Positions 21,305-35,400 of a stretch of DNA of 64,000 nt are shown one piece after another. The notes beneath the pieces were generated by a model that worked only from the letters and a program-made list of their open reading frames with translations, was not told the DNA's origin and did no database searches. The DNA is taken from contig NC_091948.1 of assembly GCF_041260155.1 (NCBI RefSeq), forward strand, positions 5,952,001-6,016,000, read 5' to 3'. The first letter of the stretch is position 1; every line of letters starts with the position of its first letter. The stretch is from Ptychodera flava. Its lineage: Eukaryota; Hemichordata; Enteropneusta; Ptychoderidae. A program made the translations under genes and the position numbers.

Positions 21305-24300
21305 ATAACAAACAATCTTAGTTTCAAGGTATCGCCTCAGTGTCATTCACTACCACTTCACTATTTGCTAAGGGGTCCAGTACATGTCGCCTGTGTTTGG
21401 TTTACATGACTTCATTGTGATGTTGTTCATTTCAATGCAAGACATCTAGCATCATCAGTGAATGAGTCTCAGTACTACTCAGAGTGGGGCAATGGAAATA
21501 TCAAGAATTTATTTGTGAAATGTCCGTTGACTTTCATGGAAAGACTTGGTTCACTGTACATTCAGGATCATGATTCACTCCAGATGACATCAACTTTTCA
21601 AATTCCATGATAAGTGGAAATTGTTCATTTTCATCATCTACACCCTTCACACTTCTTCACATCTACCACTTGTAATAAAGTATATTTCTGTGTAAATGAA
21701 GTAAAAGTATCAATACATCTCTAGACTTCTTTGTGAGTGTTTCTGTGTTATCAGCACCTATATGCATAATTTGAGCTTTTATTTTTGACATTTTTACATT
21801 TAAACTTATTGATATGCTTTAAAGCTAAAGCAAGTATTTAAATAAGTCCAATCTTTATCCCAACATATATTTATAAATACCAGGACTGTAGTTCTTGATA
21901 CAAGTTGTTGATGGACATGCACACATGTGTAGAGACACATAGAGATCATAGATGCTGTATCATCTGATGTGCTATTCATATGAAGTCAGAGTAACTTTGA
22001 ATGTCACCTGATGATGTCACCACTTGCTTGGTAATATTCAATGGTTTTAGAGATCAATTGACATGTATTGTGCAATTCATTTCAGAAATGTGATCAACTC
22101 GGCCCATTTTACGTCAGTGAAAAAGTTGACCTCTCTTCCTCTGCAACGCTCTGGCCAACGATCAGTCTTGGCATGTTTGAGCTAATGTTGATGAAAACTG
22201 GCCATGGAAAACTTGTAAACACATGTCAGCTTGACCACCATTGAACAGGTTTAGCAAATTGTCTCAGCTTATAGTAGTGCTGTCAGCTACATTCAATCAC
22301 AACAGACTAATTTCAAACTAATAATGTACAAATGTCAAACACTCAACGTCAGCATTTTAGTACCCAAGTACTTTATCAGTACTCCTGATATGCCAATGCA
22401 CTCAACACGATATAAGCATTTCTGAAGAAACCAGAGCCTGTGTCCGTTGATGTACATGAATAAAATGTTACATTTAGTCCAAAAAGTGCTTATTTTTGTA
22501 ACTAACAACATATCTAGAGAAAATAAGTCTTCCTGCAGTATTTGTGATGATCTTTTGACTATAAAATAGCCATTGATGATTTTCATTTTATATTACTCTG
22601 TACATTGTACTTTGAAGATTGACGCAATGAGACTAGAGGCTTGCAGAACAGCGCCCTCAATCATCAAGCGTGTATTGTTGCAAAGTACCGGTGTGGCGCC
22701 ACTGGCTGTCTGCAATGATTAACTTACTTTGAACAAAGCAGCTTCAAAATTTATTCTTCCACTACAGAAAACATTTCTCTACCTTTTGCGTTCTGCTTTA
22801 GAACCTCTGCAGTTTCAGTACTCCAAAGTCATGTTTTGTGCTCCCAAAACTGCGGAGAGATTTGAGACTACAAAATTCACACACTTGACTCTGCCAGTTT
22901 CCTGGACATATTTCCGCAACACAGCATCAAACCGAAGAAGATAACTCACTTATGGTTAAATCTATTCCTTTATTTTCCCAAAAATATGAATATGAGATCC
23001 TGGAATAATTATGGAAATATGAAAATTTTTAAATCTTAACATGAAATCTTAAACTGGCGGTACTACACTGGACATGGATGAAAATTGAATCATACAGAAA
23101 TTGAAATATCAATAAATGACATTATATATTGCCATCACCTCAAAATATACATCAAAATTGCATAATGCTATTTATAGCAAAATATTTGAAAAGTAAATAA
23201 CACTGAGTTTGTTAGGGCATTCTGCCGGTAATATTTCAGAATCATTGCCTTTGACAATCAGATGATTGCTGCTGTATTTTTGACAAGGCGCTGCAACTCT
23301 TTCGTGATGGTAAGGTCAGACAGTCCACTAGTGTACAGGTATCTGCTTTCCTTAAGTTTTCATTGAATCACAAAACTTGCATCACAGATTGTGGGCTACT
23401 TGCAGCGATTTGAAAGCTGTCATCCAATTGGTTGGCAGAATCTTACCATTATAATTGAATAATACAAAGAAACTCTCTAAGTTGCTGAGAATAGTGATAA
23501 TCGACCAATCAGATATAACCTTGCAAACACGCTGCAAGTCAGCCGCAGATTGTCTAATAAACTGCAGAGTCGCATAAATAGATGTAGAATAAAGTGGCAA
23601 GCAATGATATACGCCTTGTCATGATCTTATGAATGGCATAGTGCATTCATAATTTGATCATAAATGTGAATCCAGAAATGTAAACAACATGATACCACTG
23701 TGAGCGACCTTGATCATGATTGTCCTGGTTAATACAGTATATAATATATGTTAATAAATACAACTTCACAAGTTTTTAAATCTATGCAAACTTTTTCTAA
23801 TTTCTCTTCTGAATATTTAAACCGAAATAAATATTAAGCTTCACGATTAATACAAGAAACCCCGACAATATCCCTGAAATACAGACTGTTTTCATGATTA
23901 AATATATGATGAACAAAATGCCTCAAATTAAAATCTGGGCACACAGTTACGATAAAGTTAACAGATTTTGTTTTTTTTATATTTCTATATTTCTTGAATA
24001 TTAAAACTGAAAGACACATACGGTAGTTAATTCTATTGAAACAAACAAATGTAATGAAAATGATACATCTTATCCTCTGGTGTGTTTCTCATCATCCCTC
24101 ATTTTCTGACATCAATCTTTCTAAAGTTTACATAAACTGAAAGTTGATTTGTTAAATATTGTAAAGGAAGGACTACATAGCAGAGTTTCTCACTTTTAAC
24201 TGAAAAAGCTGAGAACTGGTAAAAACTAGAAACTAAAAACTTTCAAAATGTACTGATGAAAATATGGAATCCTAATTTAAAATCTGTCAAAATCAACACC

Positions 24301-26384
24301 GTTCACTCAGAGAAATTTGGAATTTCTCATCCAATTTAACAATGTAAAGAATGGAATGACATCACAACACCAATAAAAAGATAACTTTTTGATCTTGACA
24401 GTTATGATACAGAAAAAAGCCAAAACTGAGAACGATTTATCTGTTTAAATGACAAGGAAAATATTTGTTTAAACAACAAGAAAAAATATTTGAATTCTTT
24501 TGTGTACAATTGTGAAGTGAGAAGGTATGCAATCTCTTAATATTGAAGTTGTGATGATATGATCATCTGACTATCAGTGCAGTATGGTTCAAAAGTAGCT
24601 ACAATCTGTAGAATCTAAATATTTGAAACTTTTTCAGTGATTGCAATGTACATGATCTTCTTTTATGATATTATAAAAAAACATTCTTAAAAGTAATCAA
24701 CTCCCAGAACTGTTTGTATCATCACTTATCACACAGTATGGCGACGGTTGTTAGTTATGAAGATGCACTACATTTGTGAATACTGAATGTACCTCTTTAT
24801 CGGTCACTTTGACTTTTTATCAGTTGTCTATCTATGTATCTATTTTGTAAATATACTTGGTTCCATTTTGATTGCACTAAAGTTGACTGTTATTGTAACC
24901 CCTTCTTTAAATGAGCCGGTGAACTGTGTTTTGTAGCTTCCTAATTGTTAGCATTTGCTTGACCTCAGAAACGGCACAAATTAGCTTTTGTCAATGAGGA
25001 CCAGACCTGGCCATTCGAATAGAGGGGTGAGAGGTCAATTCAATGAACTTCACAATGATTTTATATCATTTATCACACTGAGTGAAGAAGGTACATGCTC
25101 TGTATATTAGAATTTAAACTTTAAGCTGAATCCATCCGCAGTAATTTCTTATTATTGTTTCAATGTTACCAAGTCGATATCCATCATTATGTTCAGACTA
25201 TGACCTCAAACACTTTATTTACTATATCTTAAATCTAATGAGATAAATCCTGTTCATCGAGCACCTATAAAGTTGGTGTGGAAGTGGATATTAAATGATA
25301 GAGTCTAACAACTGCCTGTAAAATCTGAAAACTTACCAAGACAGTAATGGAAATGAAGAGAAATACTTTCAATACTAATGTTGAGACAAAAATCATCCAA
25401 GATGGCACAATTTTGAATCTGGCATTCACTGAAACAAGCACACATTTATTTATTGCAGATGAACATATGGAATGTAAAGCAGCGTAAATTGAATCTTCAA
25501 CAATATCTAAAGGTGCATTAGAAATTAGCAGAGATCAAAACTCTGCTTTCCGAAACTTTTAATCAATCTTCTGAAGGATATTCCTCCTTAACATTTTGTA
25601 GAGTCAAACTTTGTTTAGAAAGAATTTGCCGGATATGCCAAACTGTATCAAAACAACTCTTGATATTAATGGCAAACTGCTTTTAATGATTCAACATTGA
25701 TGATATTTCATAACATAAAGTTTACTTCATACTTGAATGATTCAGTAATTAAAACAAATAATATCAATTTGTTGATGAATTTTCATTTGGATCATACTGA
25801 CTCCTCTCCCATGATTTGAAATTATCTCAAGATCTGAGATCATTTAATGACTGCGCTCACAATTACAATGGTAAAACAAAATGTAAAAAATGGTTATGCA
25901 CATTGAAAGAGGAATAAAAACATATGCCAACTGAGAAATATTTGATTAGCCTCAATAGAATATTAACATCTTGGTAAACATGCGTAAAAATGACCGAACT
26001 AGTCTCTTGAAGGAAGAAAAGAACATGACTTTGTAAAAAAGACTACGTGACAATAGCACCAGTAGACAGAACAGAAAAAAAAAAATTGTAAATGAAATTG
26101 AAACAACACTTAAAGCCAGAAATAAAGCCATTATAAATGACTACAGTAAATTTTAGACGGATCAGCAGGTTGTCATGATTAATTTTCCAACAACCTTTGT
26201 TTCAGATAAAAAACTTGATAGTTCATCTCTAAAAACTGTTAACTATTCCCACAGTTAATCGAGTAAATAAACTGACAGCTTTTCAAGTTAAAAAGATACT
26301 TTGGTATAAAAATGGAACGACTTAATTGCACTTGATGAAAGCATTTGAAATGCTAAAAGAGGGATTCACCGTCTTTCCAAACGA

Positions 26385-26408
26385 TCTGAATCTGAATCTG
26401 AATCTGAA
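26385..26408. repeat. (TCTGAA)4 microsatellite in the ANO8 3' UTR
   Basis: Four perfect 6-bp units begin ten bases beyond the ANO8 stop codon (26419-26421). Confidence 0.85.
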
Positions 26409-26418
26409 TTTCATTTCT

Positions 26419-29400
26419 TCATTCAAACTTCTTGGCTGCTGGTGATTTAGGTTTGTCATCCCTGGCTCCATAACTTGACGGAGGCCATGTCTTTGTCACT
26501 GGTGACACATTCTCTTTCTTGTCTTTACCAGCTTGCTCCTTGCTGGCTTCCTTAGCACTCTTTGCCATTTCTAGTTCCATTTTCTGTGGAGATCAAATTG
26601 TTGGAAATTCTTGTCAAATGCACTTTGTTTGACAATATACTGATCATTACAGTATATGACAATTGCTGATAATATATATGTATAAAGTACAGACAGCATT
26701 TCTTATTATAATCTTCAGTTTTTTCATCCCTGTTATGTAAGCAAACAATAGTTTATGAAGTGTTGTTACAATATCTTTACAATGACACAAAGCATACCAT
26801 GGTATGTGCTTGAAAAATCATGAAAATGGATCTATTCACAAATGAACTAGAACTAGAAAGCATTTGCAAGCAAAAGCGAAGTTCCAGAGACCAGAGCAGC
26901 GGAAGAAACGAGAGAATGTGTGACAAAGATAGGTGCAGAATGAAAGAGTGCTTTGGATTTTAATATTTAGGGCTGATAGCAGAGAACACGATAATACAAC
27001 TAAAAGCAAGGCAGTCCGGGAATTACAGTACACAGATTACAAATGCCTACATGTACGGTAAAAACGCAACAGATACATACGGGGGCGACAACGCACGGAA
27101 ATGTTTATCAGACGACATTCTCGCGAGCCAGAGCAATAATTTTTGCTCCGCTGACCTACGCAAAATCGCTTGACGGTAGTGCTGAGTTGTTGCCGTAAAG
27201 AGGCGTGTGATTTACGACGATGATCAGACGAGAGGAAACATCGGACCTAGGCCGTTGAAATTGAGCCACATGCATTTTCATTTGATTAAAAGCACAGACT
27301 AACGTGACAATTTTCATTGCTATGTCGCTGTTTTCACAAGATACTGACCGTTTGATCTTGGAAAGTTGAGTTGCTTTTACGTGCAGCCAACGCATGCCGG
27401 TGCGAGACAGACAGTACGTTCACTATGAATGGCTAGCTGTGCATGGCAGGGCTGTGTGTTACCGGCCCTCCCACCACAGCCCCGCAGACTGATATAGGAA
27501 AACCGCTGGTGGCTCCTCAGAAATACGGCGGGCAGTTTCTCCGCCAAAACAGCCGATTTTGAGTCCAAATTTTGCATTAATTGATCATCGTTTTCGAGCA
27601 CACCCACCTCGCCTAGGTACACGATATGCCCAGCCGTGCTTGTAAACTTTCGAAAACCCTACTTTTCTCTCTCTGTGCGAGCAAAGCGATCGATACGCCG
27701 CCATTGTTGTCTCATGAGCATTCGGGCGAAACAGTATAGCGCCACGTACGGCGAGTATTTAGAGAAAAATAAAATCAAAAAGCAACAAAAAACAAAGCGA
27801 AAAGCGAAAGAAAGCTAGAATTATTAATAACTGAACGCAATATGATAGTTGAGCAATGCCAAATAAAAAATAAATAAATAAACAAACAAGAAAAGCCCGT
27901 AAAACTCGTCCGAGCTGAGCGATGACGTCATAAGCGTGTCGCAATGCATTCTGGGTAATTAAGGTAAAATTTGTGTATAGCATGTTCTATGGTAGTAATA
28001 CCGGAAATAGAGAAAGAAAGAAGTAAGAAAGAAAGAAAGAAAGAAAGAAAGAAGGAAAGTGAGCAAAAACTAACAGTTCCAGAGCTGGTCTCTGGAACTA
28101 AATATTCTGATATCACATCTCTGCCACTAGAGGGCACCCTTCATCAAAATGATACAACAGACTGTTGTGTCTATGTCTTTTTATGCGTGAGAATTTTATA
28201 TGATGTGACTTATACCATGATTATTAGAGATGAACTAGACATTGAGCATAGTGAACCTCACCCTCCCCATTCTGTGGTCTGTGATTTCTAAAGGGTGACA
28301 GAACTCACCTTTAGTGCTGTTCTTCGAACGAATTCCAGCTTAGCCATTTCAATGGACACCCAGTGTGGGACATCAGGGATAGCATAGGCGATAGCAAATT
28401 TCATTCCCAGAATGAAGTGCTGTCAAGATAAACAATTACACTGTCAACTTTGTTCCATGTATGTTTCATTTATCACAGGGATATGATCAAAATGGGTGAA
28501 GCTGACTTCAAGTACGTCCAATCAAAGCTCAAGCCTACGGGTATTACATTATTACTGGTATTAACTTTATCGGTTTGGCGTTTAAGTTTCTTAAATCAAT
28601 TACAGTTTCTTTGCCCACATCATAAGACATGTTGCAATACTTATTTGGTTGCTTGTCAACAAAGCCTGTATGTGTGAGGGCAATGTATGATTACTGAATG
28701 ATTACTGGAAACATTCATTTATGTCCTGATAAAGGCAGAGTTGTTTTTCGCCTACTACTTGTGGAGCTCATTTTGAAGCTAATGTGGAATAAATAAAATT
28801 TTCACCAGCTTATCTTTGTGAACATCAAAACTATAATTTTTCCTCTTTATAGAGTTAACACAGGGATGGCGGTCATTTTGAATTTTTAAGTTTGGTAAAT
28901 ACTAAGTAATTTATTTTAGTCTATTTCTAGTACATTAAAATTTTGCAAGATGACCCCTGATTTTTAATCTTTATTTCAAAAGGGAATGATTTAAAATTTC
29001 CATATGGAAAGTTTCTGCAAAAGTTTCAGTCTTTCAATTTCGAGGCACTTCTACCTTTAAAAAATTTCTGAGAAGATCAAAGGACTGACATCACATAAAT
29101 AGTCAACATAAACAACTACTAATGCAAGAACTGGATTGGGGACTGCCCCTATGCACATACAAGTTGTGTCGAAGTGCAAATTTCAATGCACATGCACATT
29201 TCCAAGAAACTGTATACTCACCTCCATACCAACAACAAACAAGACAATGCCAGCTACAGTAATGTCAGGGAACCAGCGCTGCACATGACCAAACACACCG
29301 AGGAGAGAACAATTTACAACCACAGCGATGACTCCCATAAGTTCCATACAGTCCTGTTAGAACAAAAGATAACAGCTGTTTTCTATGGCAACTGCATGAA

Positions 29401-32400
29401 AATTATGAAATAAACTTTACAAACAAGTTTTCAAGGGATTTTTTCACATGATTATGCCATTTTGAGACCAAAACCTGAATTTGAGCCACAAACTTCTGTA
29501 GAGTGGGGTTGTAAGTTTAAGCCATTTAATCTCTTTCAGATTGCAGACAACAGGCAATCACATGTAACATGCATACTGTCATCTCACATAGAAAGTAGTT
29601 AATGTTAAAAACTCCCTGACATAAAAACCTGGGGTGACTTTGACATTAATCAAAGGACTCGTATACCCCTGCACAGCAATCTTATTACAGTGAGCTAACG
29701 CTAAGGTACAGTAGTCAGATAACTTTCCATGTGCTCAGACACTCAGAGTCAATATCAGTCAGATAAGAGAAGTTATGTTGGCCAACTCTAATTATGAATG
29801 GAGTTACTGCCTAACATTTTCATTGTTAGCAAAGATGAACCAAGCTGCCTGGATTTCTTTGCGTGGTAGATTTTCAGTCTGTGCATTTTTGTTTCTTTAC
29901 TTATTCAACAATGTGTTCAATTCAAACATGCAAAGTGTGCATGCATCTATTACAGTCCTTAGGGCTTAGACTAATCTCCAGCGTGGATTTATTTTGTAGA
30001 AGTATTATGAACTCAAGAATATAGATTTTGTAGGCTTTTCTCACCTGCCATCTTCCAATGTCCTCAACTCTTTGTCCAAATGGTCGTTGCATTCCCCAGC
30101 AGAGTTTGAACGCATCACTGCGTACTTCCACTAGATTATTAGCTAAAGCACACAAACCAGCCATGGGAAATGCGGATGAGAACAGGACAACATAGCCAAA
30201 CTGGATCACCATCTCAAGATAATCTTCAAATGTGCCCTGCATTTTGAAATGATGCTAGTAAATTTATTAGGCAAAGCAAACATTCAGTTAATTGACATGT
30301 GACAGACATGTATTGCTAGTTGGGTGAACATGAAATTGTAGCCAGACAGTCTGCAAAAATATGAACACCTGCAAAATTTTGCCTCATCTGCACTGTCCAC
30401 TTTATGTCAAATGAAAACAAACTATTCTGGAGAGAAAACTGCATCACTACACATTTGCAATTTAGAATGGTCTTGACACAGCATTATATTTCTTTGTAAG
30501 TTTCTCTACAATGTACAAAGTAAAAACTGCATGACAGACTGAGGATGAGTTTCGGTGTTTACGAAACTCAATTTAGGGCATTTTATGTTTGATATGCAGG
30601 CTTTTATGGACTGAAGAGTTCTACATCATGGACTGAAGGATTCAACACTCTCTCACCTCATACTTCTTCATGGAGCCCTCAATTTCAGCTTGAGTGAGTT
30701 GCTGTGGAGAACCATTCCCCTGCTGGTCATTGCTACTATCCACTGGTGCCAATTCCTCCAGACCAGAAACTTTCATTCAAAAAGACAGAAATGACAGAGT
30801 TTTACACAATTAACACAAATCATAATAATTGTTGTCTGCACATATATTTCATCATGTTGCTTTGATTTAACAACAACAGTATTATTATTACTTTGTGACA
30901 CTACCCGACCATATCAAGATGAGAAAAATGTACATAATAGAATTTAAAAAATTACTAGCATGCAGATTCCAAACTTGTCCCCCAGGGGTGGTACAAAAGC
31001 TTTCCTCCATCTTGATGGTGTTTTGTCCTTGTCATACTGTCTGTTTTGTTGGGTGTGTATGTATCTCAAGACTGCCTGCATGGAATCACATTTCTCCAAG
31101 ACACAAGAATGTACTGCAGTACTTTTGTCATCCTATCTCTATTCTACAGTCTCTCATCCCATTTTTCTGCTTGCCTTTCTCCCTTTCTGTATTATCCTGT
31201 CTTTCTGCCTGTTTCCCCACTTCTCTGCCTATTTTTCACTGTATCATCACTATCCTCTCCCTGTCCGTCAATATCATTCTCCCAGTTTCCTCATCCTCTA
31301 AACCTTTACCTTTCTTCTTTGGTGATGCAGGTTTACTGTCAGCCACAGTTTTTTTGACTTCGCCGGTATCTTCGTCAATTTGCTCACTAGCCAGTTTATA
31401 CGTCATCTTGATTGTCTTGTATCTCTCCAGCAGGTATGGCAGCAGCGACTCCTTGAAGTTTCCGATGACTTGACGAGTTATCAATAAAGCAGCAAGTTGC
31501 TGAAACATGAAGTATAGAAACATGATTTCCTCTGTTACTTCAGACTGATTCCCCTTTCCTCCTAATTTCAAATCCTTACACCATGTGGGTGCCAATCCCA
31601 CTGTACAAGTATATATGCAAATGTTGAACAATGAAAGAATTCATTACAGCCCTGTAGAAACCAGCCGCTGGTTCAAACTATCATATGCAAATTGGCAAGT
31701 ACCAAGATTCCAACTGGTTTGGAGCACCTATTTGTTTCACAAAAGTTGAATATTTGTTTGAACAATATGAAAAGCACATTTTCAGATATTGAAAAGAATG
31801 AGATGCACACCTGAGTAAATGAAATCTGATTAAATTCATGATTGCTACATGAAAGAGTCTTTAACTCAACCAGTTATAGTTACCAGCCTTTGTACTGTTA
31901 TGTCTTCAGGGATACAGCTCTGGCATGGCATAGCCAATTATAAATCATGATTGTGAATTTCAAGAGCCATGATAGGGGTAGCATTTTTGAGAGAACAATA
32001 ATTGGTACTGCAAATACTAACAATTATATAAAGTTGGCTTAACAAGCTTCACACTAACTTTGTTTTCCTTGATTTCATTTCAATTTTTCATAAACGGAAT
32101 TAACCATTATTGAGACTAGGAATCTTCATTACCTGTCTCAGTCTGGCCATGTCTTGCAGGTAGAATGCAATGTAGAAAAGGGCCAGGAATGAGTTGCAAA
32201 ACTGTCCCCTGAATAAGGAAAGATACAAGAGTTATAGGACAGAACAGATGCCAGGTACAGGTTGATTGAAATAACTAACTCAGCTGTGGGAAAAGCATGT
32301 AAGTCAGACTAAATACTCGAAGCTTCCTTGACAACAATGATACACTGCTTTTGATATCTCATGCAACTATTATAGATGAAATTTAATCACTTGCAATGTT

Positions 32401-35400
32401 TGGGATCTCAAACACTATTCATATAAGGTTTCATTAATTAAAGGCAGATTTGTTGCCAGCTTTGTCTATTAGTGGATTATGATAAATAAATTGTGTCTAA
32501 TTGTCTTATCAACGCTGACGACTAAAATTGTACTCCTCTGTTTGCTGCAGTCACTTTCTCACAGAGAATTTGTAAGAAACTGATCTGAAGTCAAAAATTA
32601 TTTTTAAGTCACAGCTATGCATACACATGCTCAAGAATTCACATATACACACACACATACACAAACAAACATATGATGAGCATACACAAGACGAGAATCA
32701 AAACTAGGAGAGAAAGATACATGCACTGTACTTCTCAAACACAGACGTGATGTCAAGTATTTCAAAATGAGTGAGCTCATCCTGCCCACATGCGACACCT
32801 GCCATAGACTTGAGGTCATACTAGAAAATGTCTCATTTTCAATGCAAATTTTATTAAGTGCTATCTGCATATCATTTGTATTACAGTTACACCATGTTTA
32901 CTTGATGAATAATACACAATTAAGCGTTACAATACTTCTGGTTGACACAAACAAAAAATTACACTAAATTGCTCAATATTTTCTTGCCACATAAGGAAGG
33001 ATACAAGGAACTTACAATAATGAGTTTGATGATGAGATGGTTTTCGTAATTTTCCTCTGTTCTGTAGTTTTCCAAATCATTCAGCCAATAGGCAACCTTC
33101 TTGTAAATATCCTCTAATATGCCAACCATGACAGCCAATAAAATCTTGGGTAGCTGCTTCATCCACCTGGGATTCCAAAGAAACATTTAAAAAATATTTG
33201 AAAGATACTGTCATGAAAGAAGACCACTTAAATTACATTTACGAGATAGATACCTCTACTTTAGATCCTTGTTTCTACTTATCTAACTTGAGCTACTCAT
33301 GGTTCTCTCAATAGGCATCTGTTTTTCTTTAAAATACACCAAGTCAACTCCATGACAGGTATTGGTTGGATCATTGCCAACAATGGGAAGGGAAAAAGAA
33401 AAACATACTGCATGAACCATCTAAGAAACACGCATAACAAAAGACACCAAGCTATACACATAAAGATGTGTTGCACGTTCATACTAGTTATTATAAATGC
33501 ATGCATATCAATTATCATAGGACTTGAAAATCACATTTTGCAGGGCTCCAATTCAAACAAAAGTAAGTACCTCAGACTCTATGATTATACCCATCACTAC
33601 ATCAAAGTTATCAGACTAGACATGCAATTTTTGCAGTGACCACATCAACCTTCACAGGGCCAAACCAAACCACCCTATAAATTTCACAATTCCATGCATT
33701 ATCAAGCACACAGAGTGGAGCACTTTTATTGAAACTTGCAAACTCATGCCATGGTATTTGTAACTGAATGCATCAAGTCTCTTTAACTCTCTCTTTTTCC
33801 CATCATGTGGCCATGATATTATCTGTTCATGCATTGCACATATCAGTGGCTCTGATAAAGTTCATGCACCTCCATTTCTGATCGCCTGGTACAAACAAGC
33901 TGAATTTGACCTAAACAACACCATTCACTATAGCTACTCACAGATCTAATATCTTGAATGCAACTACCCATATACCTCTACATGCCAAAGCATCAATAAA
34001 CTAATTTCAGAAAACCTACTCGGCCTGATAAATCTATTAACCCACTACATGTACAACCATTGTTAAGTGCACACTGCAGTATTCATCCTGTCCACAGCAT
34101 AGAGGATGCCAAGCAACATTAAGCTGAACAGTATGAATTTCAATCTCTCATTGAAACAAAGGGGTTTGTACTACAACAATGATTAAAAGTGATTTCTGAA
34201 ACTTAAGTTTTGAAGCTGAAGAATAAAACATATGTAGAGCCATACCAAGCAAACATAGGAAACAGAGGAAAAGAACGCAACCACCTGAAAATGAGACAAA
34301 ACTCTGAGATGAAAAGAAAGACAGACATTCATGGTGATCTTGTCAATGTTAGGTAGTGAGTGCTGTGAAATGAAGTGACCAGTGATAAAGACAGTGGCGT
34401 AAAAAAGTTATGATGTCAAAAATTATTGATTGAATAGCCTGAGCTGCTGGAATCATTTTCCAATTGCAAAGAAAAGTCAGAAGCTGTCCATGTCTTTCAA
34501 CATGCTGATGTCAGGACAATTCATGTTGCAAGTGACAGTCGATGAAGGAATAGTCGACAGAAACAGCTCTGAGAAGTATCGTCTGCATCAATATGTACAT
34601 TTGTCTACCCCTTACAGAAATCACAGTTAACATCATGATGGTACAGCGTGTGGTGAGGGCTCGCAGTCAGAAAAACTGTAACATCTGCTTTTTTTGAGGG
34701 TGGGGATTTAGCCGAGCAGTTCTGACTATGATGTCATTGCTAGGTGACTTGGTACCGTACGCTGTGAGTTTGAATCCCAATTTATTGAATTCATATCGTA
34801 CCATTTCGGTGAGCAAAAGTACTTGTTTTCTTCTCAAATTATTCGTTATGTATCATAAGTAACAAACTGTTTAATTGGTTACATACCCTGGGAGGTTATG
34901 TCTCATAAGTAACAAACTGTTCAATTGGTTATACATACCCTGGGAGGTTATGTATCATAAGTATATAACAGACTATTCCATTGGTTACATACCCTGGGAG
35001 GTCACCGCTGGCTATCTTCTTATTGATGTATTCCTGGAGTTCAAAACAGAACAGCATGCTGACAACCACAACACAGACACACAAAAACATCACTGGCACA
35101 GTCACACAGTAACGGTAAACATGACGTTTCCAAGGTGCAAAGTAAGGCTCAGGTCTCCCTGTGATTTCACTGATATGAAGGGGTCCCTGTGGAAAAATAA
35201 AAAAGATCAAATTACTATAATTTCATCATATATTCATTGTGTCACACTCAGGATGAATGACATCGTATTTTTTTCAAAATTTCCAATAACATGGTGTGAA
35301 ATTAATTGACATATATGATTTAATTTATGATTGAATAATAAATAATTTCTTCATAATTTCATTGTCTCATACTCAGGATTAATAATAATATTTTTTTCAA

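Larger units (their letters stand above)
19692..26418. other. intergenic stretch and ANO8 3' flank, no gene recognised
   Basis: The DNA is AT-rich with only short open frames and no recognisable domain or convincing exon. The part next to 26418 should be the ANO8 3' UTR. TTTATT words near 25211 and 25445 could be its poly(A) signal on the minus strand, but neither can be chosen. A small GC-rich patch lies near 21175-21235, just before a CA microsatellite. Confidence 0.5.

Noticed and set aside
31236-31631. Extended minus-strand frame beyond ANO8 exon 11
   Set aside because: Only 31310-31499 matches ANO8. The rest lies outside a good acceptor and a GTAAAG donor and is intron.
34702-34780. Functional tRNA gene
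   Set aside because: Box A and B are imperfect and no proper anticodon stem or cloverleaf can be drawn; a SINE head explains it better.
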